From CAZJDV01 sp964544865 (GTDB taxonomy: Bacteria > Chloroflexota > Dehalococcoidia > Lucifugimonadales > CAJWER01): DNA of 34,331 nt. Under the pieces are notes generated by a model. It ran no database searches and was not told where the DNA came from. It worked only from the letters and a program-made list of their open reading frames with translations. Within the stretch, counting starts at the first letter, position 1, and each line of letters starts with the position of its first letter. The stretch spans positions 1-34,331 of the forward strand of contig CAZJDV010000018.1 in NCBI GenBank assembly GCA_964544865.1. Reading direction: 5' to 3'. Shown in pieces: positions 1 through 8,045 of this stretch. Both the position numbers and the translations under genes were made by a program.

Positions 1-43
1 CAACGGTTTTTGAGACCGTAGGCAGGGAAGGGCGCGGCGCCAT

Positions 44-751
44 TTATCTCCAGGGCCAGAGTCCGCCGATGTTCCAGCGCTTGCGCCTCGGTCCTGAAGG
101 GGTGTTATCGCCCAGCGAGGCAACCAGGAACCCGGCTACCCGCTCCGCCACGGCATGCTCGTGTCCGCTCAGGTCGTGGCCGGCCTCCGGTATCTCCTCG
201 AACTCGAAAGGCGGCGGGTACCCGTCGAGGGCTGCCTGCAAATCGACCGACGGCGCTACGCGGTCCCACTGGCCGGCGACGAAGAGCTTCGGCCGGCCGT
301 CGCCCGCGATCCCGGACCTCTTCAGCGCCGACAGAGGAGGGGCGATCATCACCAGGGCGCGGGCGGACCTGCACCGGTGCAGGCCGTCCAGCAGCGCGGC
401 TGCCCCGAACGAGTAGCCGGCAATGGCCAGGGGCCCGGCGTCACGGCCGATGAGCAGCTTGAGGATATGGAGAGCCGCCCGAAGATCGTCCGGCTCCCTC
501 TCGCCATTGGTGAACTCGCCCTCGCTGTCGCCGACACCCCGGAAGTTAAACCGCAGGCTGCCGATGCCCTCTCTTCCGGCGGCGTCGCAGATGGCCGTGA
601 CGACAGGGTTGTCCATGTCGCCGCCCAGCGCCGGATGCGGATGGCATACTACCATGCCAGGTGGCGGCGTGGTAGGCTCCTCGGGTAGGGTGAATATGCC
701 CTCGAGGGAGAGCCTCTTGCTGGTGTAGAAATCAATCTTTGTCTGGCGCAT
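44..751 (-). CDS. alpha/beta-hydrolase (dienelactone-hydrolase-like)
   Basis: The 235-residue product is an alpha/beta-hydrolase, probably a cytoplasmic esterase or lactonase of unknown substrate. The HPHP motif (residues 37-40) after the first strand is typical of the COG2945-like group. The nucleophile elbow is GYSFG with Ser114, and Asp163 (QWDR) and His192 (AGHD) complete a plausible triad. I chose the ATG at 751, with a GAGGGG run close upstream, because the longer reading frame to 823 adds 24 low-complexity residues and would overlap the divergent gene's upstream region. The family call is firm and the substrate is not known. Confidence 0.8.
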   Translation of the reverse strand: MRQTKIDFYTSKRLSLEGIFTLPEEPTTPPPGMVVCHPHPALGGDMDNPVVTAICDAAGREGIGSLRFNFRGVGDSEGEFTNGEREPDDLRAALHILKLLIGRDAGPLAIAGYSFGAAALLDGLHRCRSARALVMIAPPLSALKRSGIAGDGRPKLFVAGQWDRVAPSVDLQAALDGYPPPFEFEEIPEAGHDLSGHEHAVAERVAGFLVASLGDNTPSGPRRKRWNIGGLWPWR

Positions 752-838
752 CCCCTCGGGCCGAGGGCCTGGCGGCGTGTCCCAGGCGGAACGCGCGGCA
801 CGACCCCTTCTCGTATGTCCCAATGGTATTTGACAGGG

Positions 839-867
839 TGGCTTTTGACAAGCGCGGTTGCTAGAAT
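839..867 (+). promoter_or_regulatory. possible extended -10 promoter for the threonine aldolase gene
   Basis: TAGAAT at 862-867 is preceded by TGC, giving an extended -10. The hexamer 17 bases upstream (839-844) is a poor -35. TTGACA occurs at 830-835 and 845-850, but at spacings of 26 and 11 bases, neither standard. This is a weak call. Confidence 0.3.
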
Positions 868-910
868 TGTGCGAGCGTCGCCGGCGTTACACTACTCAGG
901 AGCTATCCAA

Positions 911-1954
911 ATGCGAGAGGTCGACTTTCGAAGCGACACCAAGACGCGCCCGACGCCCGAGATGCGCCGGGCGATTGCGGAGGCGGAGGTCGGCGACGAC
1001 GTGGCTGGCGAGGACCCGACGGTGAACCGGCTGGAGGCCATGGCGGCCGGAATGCTGGGCAAGGAGGCCGCCGTTTACGTGAGCAGCGGGACCCAGGGCA
1101 ACCTGGTTGCCCTGCTAGCCCACTGCCAGCGCGGCGACGAGGCCATCGTCGGAGACAGGTCCCACATCGTCCGCGGCGAGTTTGGTGGCGCGGCGGTCCT
1201 GGGCGGAATTGTCGTGACCACACTGCCCAACGACGGCCGGGGCATGCTGGACCCGGACCAGGTGGACGCGGCCATCCACGCCGACGACTCGCGCAATTCC
1301 CGCACGAGGCTGGTGGCGCTGGAGAACACGCACAACGCCGCGGGCGGCGCGCCGCTGACGCAAGACGACGTGAAGTCCATCGCCGACGTGGTCCGGTCCC
1401 ACGGCGTACAACTGCACGTGGACGGGGCGAGGCTGTTCAACGCCGCAGTGGCCCTGAAGACGCCGGCGTCGGAGCTGGTCAAGGACGTCGACACCGTGAC
1501 GTTCTGCCTCTCGAAAGGGCTCGGCGCGCCGGTCGGCTCGCTACTGTGCGGCAACAACGAGTTCATCGAGGAGGCGCGGCGCTGGCGCAAGCTGCTGGGC
1601 TCCGGGATGCGTCAGGCGGGAATCATCGCCGCCGCGGGCATCGTCTCTCTGGAGACCATGATCGACCGGCTGGCCGAGGACCACGCCAACGCGCGGAAGC
1701 TGACCACCGGCCTCAGCAGGATCCCTGGCATATCCATCGACCCCGAGGCGCTGTCGACGAACCTGGCGTTCTTCACCATAGAGGCAAGCAACCACGCCGA
1801 ACTGACCCGCAAGATTGACGAGCGCGGCGTCCTGCTGGGCCCCCGAGGCGGCGGCTTCTGCCGCATGGTAACCCACGCCGACGTAACCTCTGACGACGTC
1901 GACTACGCACTTGATGTCATCGAGTCGACGCTGCGGGAGTACGGGAGAGGGTAG
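911..1954 (+). CDS. ltaE: low-specificity L-threonine aldolase
   Basis: This PLP enzyme (347 residues) cleaves L-threonine or L-allo-threonine to glycine and acetaldehyde. The pattern is that of the fold-type I aldolase family: His85 in DRSHI stacks on PLP, DGAR at 171-174 holds the ring nitrogen side, and Lys202 in CLSKGLGAPVGS is the Schiff-base lysine. The length matches the family. The ATG at 911 is preceded by CAGGAGC at a good distance and directly starts the conserved MREVDFRSDT segment, so the longer frame from 815 was rejected. It is divergent from the hydrolase and convergent with the nuclease gene that follows. Confidence 0.9.
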   Translation: MREVDFRSDTKTRPTPEMRRAIAEAEVGDDVAGEDPTVNRLEAMAAGMLGKEAAVYVSSGTQGNLVALLAHCQRGDEAIVGDRSHIVRGEFGGAAVLGGIVVTTLPNDGRGMLDPDQVDAAIHADDSRNSRTRLVALENTHNAAGGAPLTQDDVKSIADVVRSHGVQLHVDGARLFNAAVALKTPASELVKDVDTVTFCLSKGLGAPVGSLLCGNNEFIEEARRWRKLLGSGMRQAGIIAAAGIVSLETMIDRLAEDHANARKLTTGLSRIPGISIDPEALSTNLAFFTIEASNHAELTRKIDERGVLLGPRGGGFCRMVTHADVTSDDVDYALDVIESTLREYGRG

Positions 1955-2034
1955 GGAGTAACCTCTTGTAGATTTTCCCTATCGGGCTGTGTTCGGAGCC
2001 TTTGACTGACAACCTGAAAATGCTTTGCTCAAAA

Positions 2035-2778
2035 CTACCGAACTTGGACCCGCTGCCCGAATTGTCCGATGTCGAATTTTCCATTGGCCAGGGCAACTTC
2101 GCGATCCGCTAGAAAGGCCGCTACCATCTCCCCGTCCATCGCGATCACACCGCGTCGCTCCAGCAGCCGCCATGAATTCGAGCTGATCTGACCAGTAGTG
2201 AAGAATAGGTAGAATATAGGGTCACAGACTCGAAGCCGGGGGTCAGAGTATGGAGAAACTGCGCTTCCATATGCGCCCCCTATTGCCAATTCAACGGCGC
2301 CCACTAGGTCTCGAATCTCTGGAGTAGACACGCGCCCTGAGGTATGCTGTTTCGCTTGGCCGATAGTCCAGACCTTTAGCTGTTTCTCCACGCCAGGGAA
2401 TTTGTATGTACGCAGAACGTGCGCGTCGAGACGAAGCCGCCCGAAGAAATCGATGCCTTCGTCCCCAGAATATCGGGTAGCGACCGGATCTTTGACGCCC
2501 ATGTGGTGAAGGACTTGGGCACACATTGTCTCAAATTCGCGAGGAGTGAGATTGGAAAGGGCCGAGACATAGTCCGTGATCTTCGCTCTACTACGCTTTG
2601 CATTCTTGGTGTCATCAGGATCTCCGGGTTCGATGAACGCTGAACCTTGAATCATGTATTCTGAAGAGCTATTCAATTCATACTTGGATAGGCGTCCAAG
2701 CTCGGCCAATTCACTGAGTTCAGTTCGAGCCCTGGCGAGAAAGCCCTCCCTCCAAACTCTCCGCAGCCTCGCGAGCAT
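2035..2778 (-). CDS. Mrr-type restriction endonuclease-like protein
   Basis: The product (about 247 residues) carries the Mrr-type PD-(D/E)XK nuclease core: a helix beginning LTPREFETMCAQVL, then the strand YSGDEGIDF, then IGQAKQ, the QxK signature. Mrr-like enzymes cut modified or foreign DNA, and related domains occur in many defence cassettes. The N-terminal 90 residues are basic and not recognised. The start was placed at the ATG ending at 2778, which has AGGTGA just upstream; a GTG nine bases earlier is the alternative. The region is visibly less G+C-rich than the surrounding genes, consistent with transfer. It lies downstream of the ParB-like gene on the same strand. Confidence 0.75.
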   Translation of the reverse strand: MLARLRRVWREGFLARARTELSELAELGRLSKYELNSSSEYMIQGSAFIEPGDPDDTKNAKRSRAKITDYVSALSNLTPREFETMCAQVLHHMGVKDPVATRYSGDEGIDFFGRLRLDAHVLRTYKFPGVEKQLKVWTIGQAKQHTSGRVSTPEIRDLVGAVELAIGGAYGSAVSPYSDPRLRVCDPIFYLFFTTGQISSNSWRLLERRGVIAMDGEMVAAFLADREVALANGKFDIGQFGQRVQVR

Positions 2779-2883
2779 GCGCTTCACCTGAATGCCAGCC
2801 CTTTGCCAAGCAAATCTCAGCTAGCCAGTCTTCTGCTGGTCTGGGTGATGAGGTAGGTCCAGGTTTCATAGCATGTGTCTAGT

Positions 2884-3901
2884 TTATCCCGTGAGCTTCT
2901 TGTGGCTGTCCAGTAGATCTTTGGCGGCTGCAACTAGCTTGTTGATCTCTGCGATATCTTCTCGCGATAGCGATTTCAGCTCGCCAATCCCCATCGACTC
3001 CAGGCTGGTTATGGCGGCGGTGACTTGTGAAACCCAAGACCTAGATAATTCTTCCCGCTTGGCTATGCTCACCGCGTCAAAGAAGCTGCGAGAGGGATCC
3101 AGCAACACCCTCTTCGCTTTGATGTTTGGAAGGACGCTACGAAGCTCTCTAACCAGGATATACGTGGTGATCTTCGGATCCTCAGTTCCAGTTTCTGCTG
3201 GATCGCGTGGCGTAATCAACTCTTAATAATGCGCCAATGTCTCCGCATTCGTAAATGTGTTGTTGTTTTCATCCCACTTCAGCCGATCCCTAACTACGGG
3301 CAATGACGCCGCTTCGTGGTATAGGGGGGGTACATTTCCGCGTGAGCATGCTCCCCAAAGTCCTCATCCTCCTGCATTTGTTGCAGTGCTTTGAAAGCCC
3401 GATAACCTCGGTTGACTTCATGGACTGTCATGCCGAGTCTCCCCGAAACGTCGGTGCTCTCGAGATTTCGCTCATCTCGGAGCGATGCTACCAGCTTCGA
3501 GCGTTGATACGCTCCCCACTCCTTGATNNNNNNNNNNGGCAGTTCGTCGTACATCGCCAAAAGTGACTCTGGAACTTGAACCCCCGCCTCGTCGTCTTCC
3601 GTGATCCACCTGATGGATGCAAGTCGCCTATTACCCTCGATGACAACGTTCAAGTCAGGGTTCGGGGGGTATGGGCGGCAACCAATCGTTCAACGGGCAA
3701 TAGCCCGTTCGTGAGAATGGAGTTCTTCAGTTGCAACAAGCCATCATCACGTAACCTGCGGTAAGCTCGATCCGGCACAGTCTTTTCGTGGAACCGGGTT
3801 TCATCCGCCCAGACGAAGTCCGTGCTATCTTGAAAGCGATAGTTGTTCGGATCTAGCAGCAGTGTTTTGTAGGCAAGCAACTTCTCAGCGAGATCCACCA
3901 T
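2884..3901 (-). pseudogene. ParB/Srx-like N-terminal-domain protein, broken by two frameshifts, one stop and a sequence gap
   Basis: Three consecutive reading pieces on this strand join into one protein of roughly 340 residues plus a gap. The first piece (3901 to about 3664) ends in NGLLPVERLV and the second resumes with NVVIEGNRRLAS, which together form the ParB-like nuclease core. The piece after the N run continues IKEWGAYQRSKLV. One extra base in the G run at 3664-3669 and another in the G run at 3324-3330 restore the frame. A TAA at 3223-3225 then remains before the C-terminal 111 residues, which are helical and unrecognised. The start ATG at 3901 has a GGAGGCGAGG ribosome site. It could be a decayed gene or error-laden sequence. 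It sits just upstream of the Mrr-like nuclease and may have been its partner. Confidence 0.6.
3528..3537. other. scaffold gap (10 N)
   Basis: A run of exactly ten N interrupts the ParB-like gene. Homology on both sides belongs to the same protein, but the usual stretch between YDELP and IKEWG in this family is longer, so the true gap is probably some 20 codons or more. Confidence 0.95.
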
Positions 3902-4069
3902 CTGTGCCTCGCCTCCGATCGGCTAGATGACGGGGTAAACGAAAAAGAAATTGCCAATCCTGTCGTCCTCGTCGGGTCAATTCTCTTATCTTCATTTGAT
4001 TCTACACGGGAATTGTCCTACTCCTTGCCGTCGGTGCGAGCGGAGTTCCTGTCCCGTGTGTCGCAGATC

Positions 4070-5635
4070 TCAAGTACTTCCTGCTTTCTCCTGTCCGCCC
4101 CCCTTCCCCCACCACCGCTTCAGCCGCTCCTTGACCTCGCGTTCGTAGCCCTGGTCGGTGGGGGCGTAGTAGCGGCGGCCTTTCAGGCTTTCGGGGAGGT
4201 TTTGCATGGGGACGAAGTTGCCTTTGTGGGAGTGGGCGTACTTGTAGCCCTCGCCGTAGCCCATGTCCTTCATGAGCCCGGTGACCGCGTTGCGCAGGTG
4301 CTTGGGCATCGGGTCGTTTCTTCCCTTTTTGACGTCACCAAGCGCCGCCTCTATCGCCGCGTACGACGCGTTGCTCTTGGGCGCGGTGGCCAGGTAGACG
4401 GTGGCCTCGGCCAGGGGGATGCGGCCTTCAGGCATGCCTACGAAGTGCACTGCCTGCTGGGCCGCCACCGCCACGGACAGGGCGTGAGGGTCGGCCATGC
4501 CCACGTCCTCGGCGGCCAGGACTACGAGCCTCCGGGCGATGAACATCAGGTCCTCGCCGGACTCGATCATCCGCGCCAAGTAGTAGATCGCCGCGTCGGG
4601 GTCGGAGCCGCGCAGCGACTTGATGAAGGCGGATATGGTGTCGTAGTGCTGGTCGCCGACCTTGTCGTAGAGGTGGGAGCGCCGCTGCATGGCGTCCTCG
4701 ACGATCTCCGGGGTTATCACCCGCACGCCCTCGCCGTCCGGGTCCGTGGCCATTACCGCCAGCTCAAGCAACTGGGCGTCGATCACATCTGCAGCTCCCC
4801 GCCCGGACCGGCCACCGAATGGACGACCGATCACCTCAAACAGCACAAGGAGTACATCGAATCCTTCGGGCTCTCCCTCGACCTGATACCGATGGCCCAC
4901 ATCGGCATCGCCAGGGGTGATCTGTTCCCCGCCATCATGCTCGGGACCCCCGAGCGCGACCGGGAGATCGAGCAGGTATGCGACATCATCCGCATCACCG
5001 CCGTTGCCGGCATCCNNNNNNNNNNCCAGCCCGGCCGTGGTCTCGTCGTCCATCCTGGGCGATAGGCCGCCGAGCCCCCGCGATTCGTCCTTCATCGCGG
5101 CGATCACGATGCTGGCGATCTGATTGTCGCTGAGAGGATTGAGGGCGAAGACGCGAGAGCGCGACAGCAGGGGCGAGACCACCTCGAAGGACGGGTTCTC
5201 GGTGGTGGCGCCGATTAGCACGACGGTGCCGTTCTCGACTTGGGGCAGGATCACGTCCTGCTGGGCCTTGTTGAAGCGATGTATCTCGTCGATGAACAGG
5301 ATGGTGCGCTGTCCGGTCATGCCGAGGCGGTCCCGGGCCTCCTTGACGACGCGGCGCAGGTCGGCCACGCCGGAGCCTACGGCGCTGACGGGGCTGAAGT
5401 GGCTTGTCGTGGTGGCGGCGATGATGTGGGCGAGGGTGGTCTTGCCGCTGCCCGGCGGACCCCACAGGACCATTGAGGGTATGCGGTCGGCCTCGATGCC
5501 CTTGCGCAGCGCCCGGCCCGGCCCGACGATGTGCCCCTGGCCGACGAATTCGTCGAAGGTGCGCGGGCGCATCCTGGCGGCCAAGGGCGCGTCCCGTTCC
5601 ATCTGTCGCTCGGCCTGGTGCTCGAACAGGGTCAT
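4070..5635 (-). CDS. rarA: replication-associated recombination protein A (RarA/MgsA AAA+ ATPase), interrupted at a scaffold gap
   Basis: RarA is a clamp-loader-like AAA+ ATPase acting at stalled replication forks. Walker A (GPPGSGKTT, residues 59-67), Walker B (LFIDEIHRF) and sensor 1 (GATTENPSF) lie in the N-terminal half. The C-terminal half has the typical ISAFIKSLRGSDPDAA and AAEDVGMADP segments. The frame stays open across the N run, but about 80 residues between the gap and LLELAVMATDPDG are not RarA. They are the antisense of a mannonate-dehydratase-like fragment on the other strand, and the usual GDAR..LN segment is missing. The true gene is probably intact. It follows selA on the same strand, 71 bases downstream across an inverted repeat. 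Confidence 0.85.
   Translation of the reverse strand: MTLFEHQAERQMERDAPLAARMRPRTFDEFVGQGHIVGPGRALRKGIEADRIPSMVLWGPPGSGKTTLAHIIAATTTSHFSPVSAVGSGVADLRRVVKEARDRLGMTGQRTILFIDEIHRFNKAQQDVILPQVENGTVVLIGATTENPSFEVVSPLLSRSRVFALNPLSDNQIASIVIAAMKDESRGLGGLSPRMDDETTAGLXXXXDAGNGGDADDVAYLLDLPVALGGPEHDGGEQITPGDADVGHRYQVEGEPEGFDVLLVLFEVIGRPFGGRSGRGAADVIDAQLLELAVMATDPDGEGVRVITPEIVEDAMQRRSHLYDKVGDQHYDTISAFIKSLRGSDPDAAIYYLARMIESGEDLMFIARRLVVLAAEDVGMADPHALSVAVAAQQAVHFVGMPEGRIPLAEATVYLATAPKSNASYAAIEAALGDVKKGRNDPMPKHLRNAVTGLMKDMGYGEGYKYAHSHKGNFVPMQNLPESLKGRRYYAPTDQGYEREVKERLKRWWGKGGGQEKAGST
4766..5015 (+). pseudogene. mannonate dehydratase-like (UxuA/TIM-barrel) fragment, foreign to its context
   Basis: On the plus strand this stretch encodes about 80 residues including LKQLGVDHICS, WTTDHLKQHKEYIES, then LGTPERDREIEQV and IIRITAVAGI. 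That order matches the N-terminal region of mannonate dehydratase or a related sugar-acid dehydratase/isomerase TIM barrel. It is cut off by the N run at 5016 and lies inside rarA on the opposite strand. The left boundary is approximate (4750-4790), as both readings remain plausible there. The likeliest explanation is a chimeric contig end; a real insertion cannot be excluded from sequence alone. Confidence 0.6.
5016..5025. other. scaffold gap (10 N)
   Basis: This is a second run of ten N, inside rarA. The left side of the gap is foreign to rarA and the right side is normal rarA, so the join is unreliable. The contig between the two gaps is only 1478 bases long and alone links the nuclease cassette to rarA and selA. 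Confidence 0.95.
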
Positions 5636-5643
5636 GGTAAATT

Positions 5644-5709
5644 CACCGTGGAGGACGCAGAGGGAAGAAAACTCTTACTTCTCTGTGTCCTCTGTGTCCT
5701 CCGTGGTTA
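5644..5709. repeat. imperfect inverted repeat, copy A (intergenic palindromic family)
   Basis: The left arm at 5644-5662 begins CACCGTGGAGGACGCAGAG. The right arm (about 5680-5709) holds two CTCTGTGTCC units followed by TCCGTGGTTA, roughly its reverse complement. It fills the space between selA and rarA and could fold in the transcript. A related element lies before coaE. Short dispersed repeats of this CTCTGTGTCC/CCGTGG kind are known from many bacterial intergenic regions. Confidence 0.6.
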
Positions 5710-7071
5710 TCCTTTTCCCAGTGCCTGGGACACTACCCGTAGCAGAGGCTCTTCCTGCGCCGGTAGTACGGTGCGCGGGTCGAGGAGCACGGCGTCGTCC
5801 TCGATACGGCCTATTACCGCCGGGCTGCCGTTGCGCAGGCGCTTTGACAGGCCGTCGGCGCTGTCTCCTGAATCGAGCACGACCACTGACGTCGGTAGCA
5901 CCTCGCCAGGGAGGCTGCCACCTCCGATGGTCGAGAGTCCGCTAGCCACCGTCGCGCTCATTCCCAAACTGGACGCCCACCTCGAGGCCCTCGATTTCAA
6001 GCTCTCTTCGGACTCGGCTATCATCCGCCAGATCGGAATATCCACCGTGGCCTCGTCTTTGATGTAGTGTAATAGGGTCGCGCTCAGGGCGGCCATACTG
6101 AGCTTGTCGATGCGGACGGCCCTGGCCAGCGGGTGGCGGGACACCCTGGCCACCAGGCCCTCGTCCCCGACGATCATGCCTGACTGGGGCCCGCCCAGCA
6201 GCTTGTCGCCCGAGAAAAAAGCGAGGGACACGCCGGCGTCCATGCTCTCCTGGGGCATGGGCTCGTGGGCCAGCCCGAATTCCGCCGTGTCCAACAGGCA
6301 GCCGCTGCCAAGGTCGTGGAGTACCGGTATATTCCTGTGCTTTCCCAGCTTCACGAGCTCTGCTAGGCTGGGTGAGTGGGTAAATCCGGAAACACGGAAA
6401 TTGCTGGTGTGCACCGACAATAGCGCCCCGGTGTTGTCGGTGATCGCGGCCTCGTAGTCGCGGACGTAGGTGCGGTTGGTGGCGCCTACCTCGATCAGCT
6501 TCGCGCCGCTCTGCCGCAGCACGTCGGGGATGCGGAAGCCGCCGCCGATCTCGACGGCCTCGCCTCGGGAAACGATAACCTCTTTGCCCGTGGCTATGGC
6601 GGCCAGTCCCAGGAGGACCGCCGAGGCGTTGTTGTTGACGGCGATGGCGGCGGGCGCGCTGGTGGCCTGGCATATGAGGTACGAGATCTGCGCCTGCCTG
6701 GAGCCGCGCTTCCCGGTCTCCAGGTCCAGCTCCAGGTCGCTGTAGCCGCCGCCGGTCCGCTCGACAGCCCTGAGTGCGGCTTCGCTGAGAGGGGCCCGGC
6801 CCAGGTTCGTGTGCAGGATCACTCCGGTGGCGTTGATGACGGCGTTGGGCCACTCCCTCCACCGCGTGGCGGCCCGCGCCTCTACGGCGGAGACCACTTC
6901 CTCCACGGTGGGCGCGCGACGCCCCGAACTGATCCCGTCGCGGGCCTCATCGAACTGCGCCCTGACCAGCTCGAGTACGGCGGGACGCGAGCTCTGCTCA
7001 ACAAGCCGCTGGATACGACCGTCCGACAGGACCCTGTCGACGCTAGGAAGGTCTCGGAACCCGGTTGTCAT
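5707..7071 (-). CDS. selA: L-seryl-tRNA(Sec) selenium transferase
   Basis: SelA converts seryl-tRNA(Sec) to selenocysteyl-tRNA(Sec) using selenophosphate and PLP. The 454-residue product has the SelA landmarks: AVINATGVILHTNLGRAPL (about 77-95), NNNASAV (146-152), GATNRT near 196-201, HTSNF at 221-225 and FFSGDKLLGGPQSG with the PLP lysine at Lys290. Length is normal for the family. The ATG at 7071 begins MTTGFRDLPSVDR, matching the usual N-terminus; 42 upstream codons in the open frame were rejected. Its presence implies that the organism makes selenoproteins, and a TGA-containing candidate lies at 12993-13298. selB, selD and tRNA-Sec are not in the window. Confidence 0.95.
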   Translation of the reverse strand: MTTGFRDLPSVDRVLSDGRIQRLVEQSSRPAVLELVRAQFDEARDGISSGRRAPTVEEVVSAVEARAATRWREWPNAVINATGVILHTNLGRAPLSEAALRAVERTGGGYSDLELDLETGKRGSRQAQISYLICQATSAPAAIAVNNNASAVLLGLAAIATGKEVIVSRGEAVEIGGGFRIPDVLRQSGAKLIEVGATNRTYVRDYEAAITDNTGALLSVHTSNFRVSGFTHSPSLAELVKLGKHRNIPVLHDLGSGCLLDTAEFGLAHEPMPQESMDAGVSLAFFSGDKLLGGPQSGMIVGDEGLVARVSRHPLARAVRIDKLSMAALSATLLHYIKDEATVDIPIWRMIAESEESLKSRASRWASSLGMSATVASGLSTIGGGSLPGEVLPTSVVVLDSGDSADGLSKRLRNGSPAVIGRIEDDAVLLDPRTVLPAQEEPLLRVVSQALGKG

Positions 7072-7101
7072 CTGTCGAAATCCATGATGCTCACGGGGGC
7101 C

Positions 7102-7107
7102 ATTATA
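7102..7107 (-). promoter_or_regulatory. perfect TATAAT -10 upstream of selA
   Basis: On the minus strand TATAAT lies 30 bases upstream of the selA start, suitably placed for a short leader. No good -35 is seen at 16-18 bases, so the call rests on the -10 hexamer and its position. Confidence 0.4.
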
Positions 7108-7142
7108 CCCCACGCCAAGGACGAGACGCGGGCTCGAAAGCA

Positions 7143-7172
7143 TTGACCCTCTCGTGCGCGCGTTGTTATCAT
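7143..7172 (+). promoter_or_regulatory. putative sigma70-type promoter for coaE
   Basis: TTGACC (7143-7148) and TATCAT (7167-7172) are separated by 18 bases on the coding strand of coaE, about 120 bases upstream of its start and ahead of the inverted repeat. Both hexamers are good matches to the bacterial housekeeping consensus. Confidence 0.5.
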
Positions 7173-7192
7173 TGAAATGCTTTCCAGCGGAA

Positions 7193-7277
7193 CTCACCGC
7201 AGATCACGCGAAGACTGCGGAGGTACAGAGTTATTCAATCTAATTTCTTTGCGTCCTCTGCGGTCTCCGCGGTTATG
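7193..7277. repeat. imperfect inverted repeat, copy B (intergenic palindromic family)
   Basis: The left half reads CTCACCGCAGATCACGCG and then GACTGCGGAGG. The right half reads TTGCGTCCTCTGCGGTCTCC and then GCGGTTATG. The ends resemble those of copy A at 5644-5709 (CACCG at one end, GGTTAT at the other, and GTCCTC units). It lies in the 5' leader of coaE, so it would be transcribed from the promoter at 7143-7172. Confidence 0.55.
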
Positions 7278-7294
7278 TCTGGGGCTCCAAGGGC

Positions 7295-7894
7295 TTGGGG
7301 AAAGTGAAGATAATAGGTATCACAGGGGATATCGGGGCCGGCAAGACCGAGGTATCGCGGATTCTCGAGGGTCTCGGGGCCGAGGTCATCAGCGCGGACG
7401 CCATGGGACGGCTGGCATATGCCCCTGGCACCGAGGGATGGCGGCGGGTGGTAGAGGAGTTCGGGGAGGAAGTGCTCGCGCCCGGGGGAGAGGTGGACAG
7501 GACAAAGCTCGGCGTGACGGTGTTCTCGGACGAGCGTCGGCTGCGCAAGTTGAACGCCATAGTGCACCCGCTGATACGCTCGATGGTAGAGAAACGCCTC
7601 GAGGAGCTCGGTGACCGAGGCGCACCGGTCGCGGTCGTCGAGGTGGTACTGTTGCTGGAGGCAGGGTGGGCCGGCCTGGTGGACGAGGTCTGGGTCGTAG
7701 CCGCCGACGAGGACGTAGCGGTCGCGCGCGCCGCCGCCCGCTCGGGCTTGGAGCTAGAGGCCATCAGGGCCCGCGCTCGGGCCCAGATGCCTCAATCTGA
7801 ACGCGTCGCCCGGGCCGACGTCGTGGTCGAAAACAACGAGAGTCTGGAAAGTCTCCGTGTCCGGGTGTCGGAGTTGTGGAAGAATCGGATATAA
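7295..7894 (+). CDS. coaE: dephospho-CoA kinase
   Basis: CoaE phosphorylates the 3'-hydroxyl of dephospho-CoA in the last step of coenzyme A synthesis. The 199-residue product is of normal length. It has the P-loop GDIGAGKTE (11-19), then DAMGRLAYAPGTEGW, the conserved HPLIR segment, VVLLLEAGW, and the late VVENN motif typical of the family. The start is uncertain: TTG at 7295 gives MGKVKIIGIT, while GTG at 7304 would remove three residues; neither has a strong ribosome site. It stands at the head of a plus-strand run of genes extending to 12881. Confidence 0.9.
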   Translation: MGKVKIIGITGDIGAGKTEVSRILEGLGAEVISADAMGRLAYAPGTEGWRRVVEEFGEEVLAPGGEVDRTKLGVTVFSDERRLRKLNAIVHPLIRSMVEKRLEELGDRGAPVAVVEVVLLLEAGWAGLVDEVWVVAADEDVAVARAAARSGLELEAIRARARAQMPQSERVARADVVVENNESLESLRVRVSELWKNRI

Positions 7895-7895
7895 T
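7890..7895 (+). promoter_or_regulatory. possible -10 element ahead of the MoxR gene
   Basis: A perfect TATAAT overlaps the coaE stop codon, 150 bases before the MoxR start, in a 151-base spacer with no gene. There is no convincing -35 at the usual distance, so this is a weak call. Confidence 0.25.
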
Positions 7896-8045
7896 GATCT
7901 TTCGTCCCGGCGTTGACTGGGAGACAGGAGACTCGGGCGCGAAGCCGATCCGCCTCTCACTACCAAAGCTTCGACGCGAAGGTCGTCATCGGGTCGGCGC
8001 TGGTCCGGCATCGGACAATAAAGCAGGAAGTGCAAGCACTACACA

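Noticed and set aside
2..25. Stem-loop with a 7-base loop at the left edge, resembling an anticodon arm (CAA, Leu, on the minus strand).
   Set aside because: The sequence next to it has no D arm of the expected form and the other half would lie outside the window, so a tRNA cannot be supported.
4013..5065. Long plus-strand open frame over rarA.
   Set aside because: Most of it is the antisense shadow of rarA; only its last 80 or so residues resemble a real protein, and these are reported separately as the foreign fragment.
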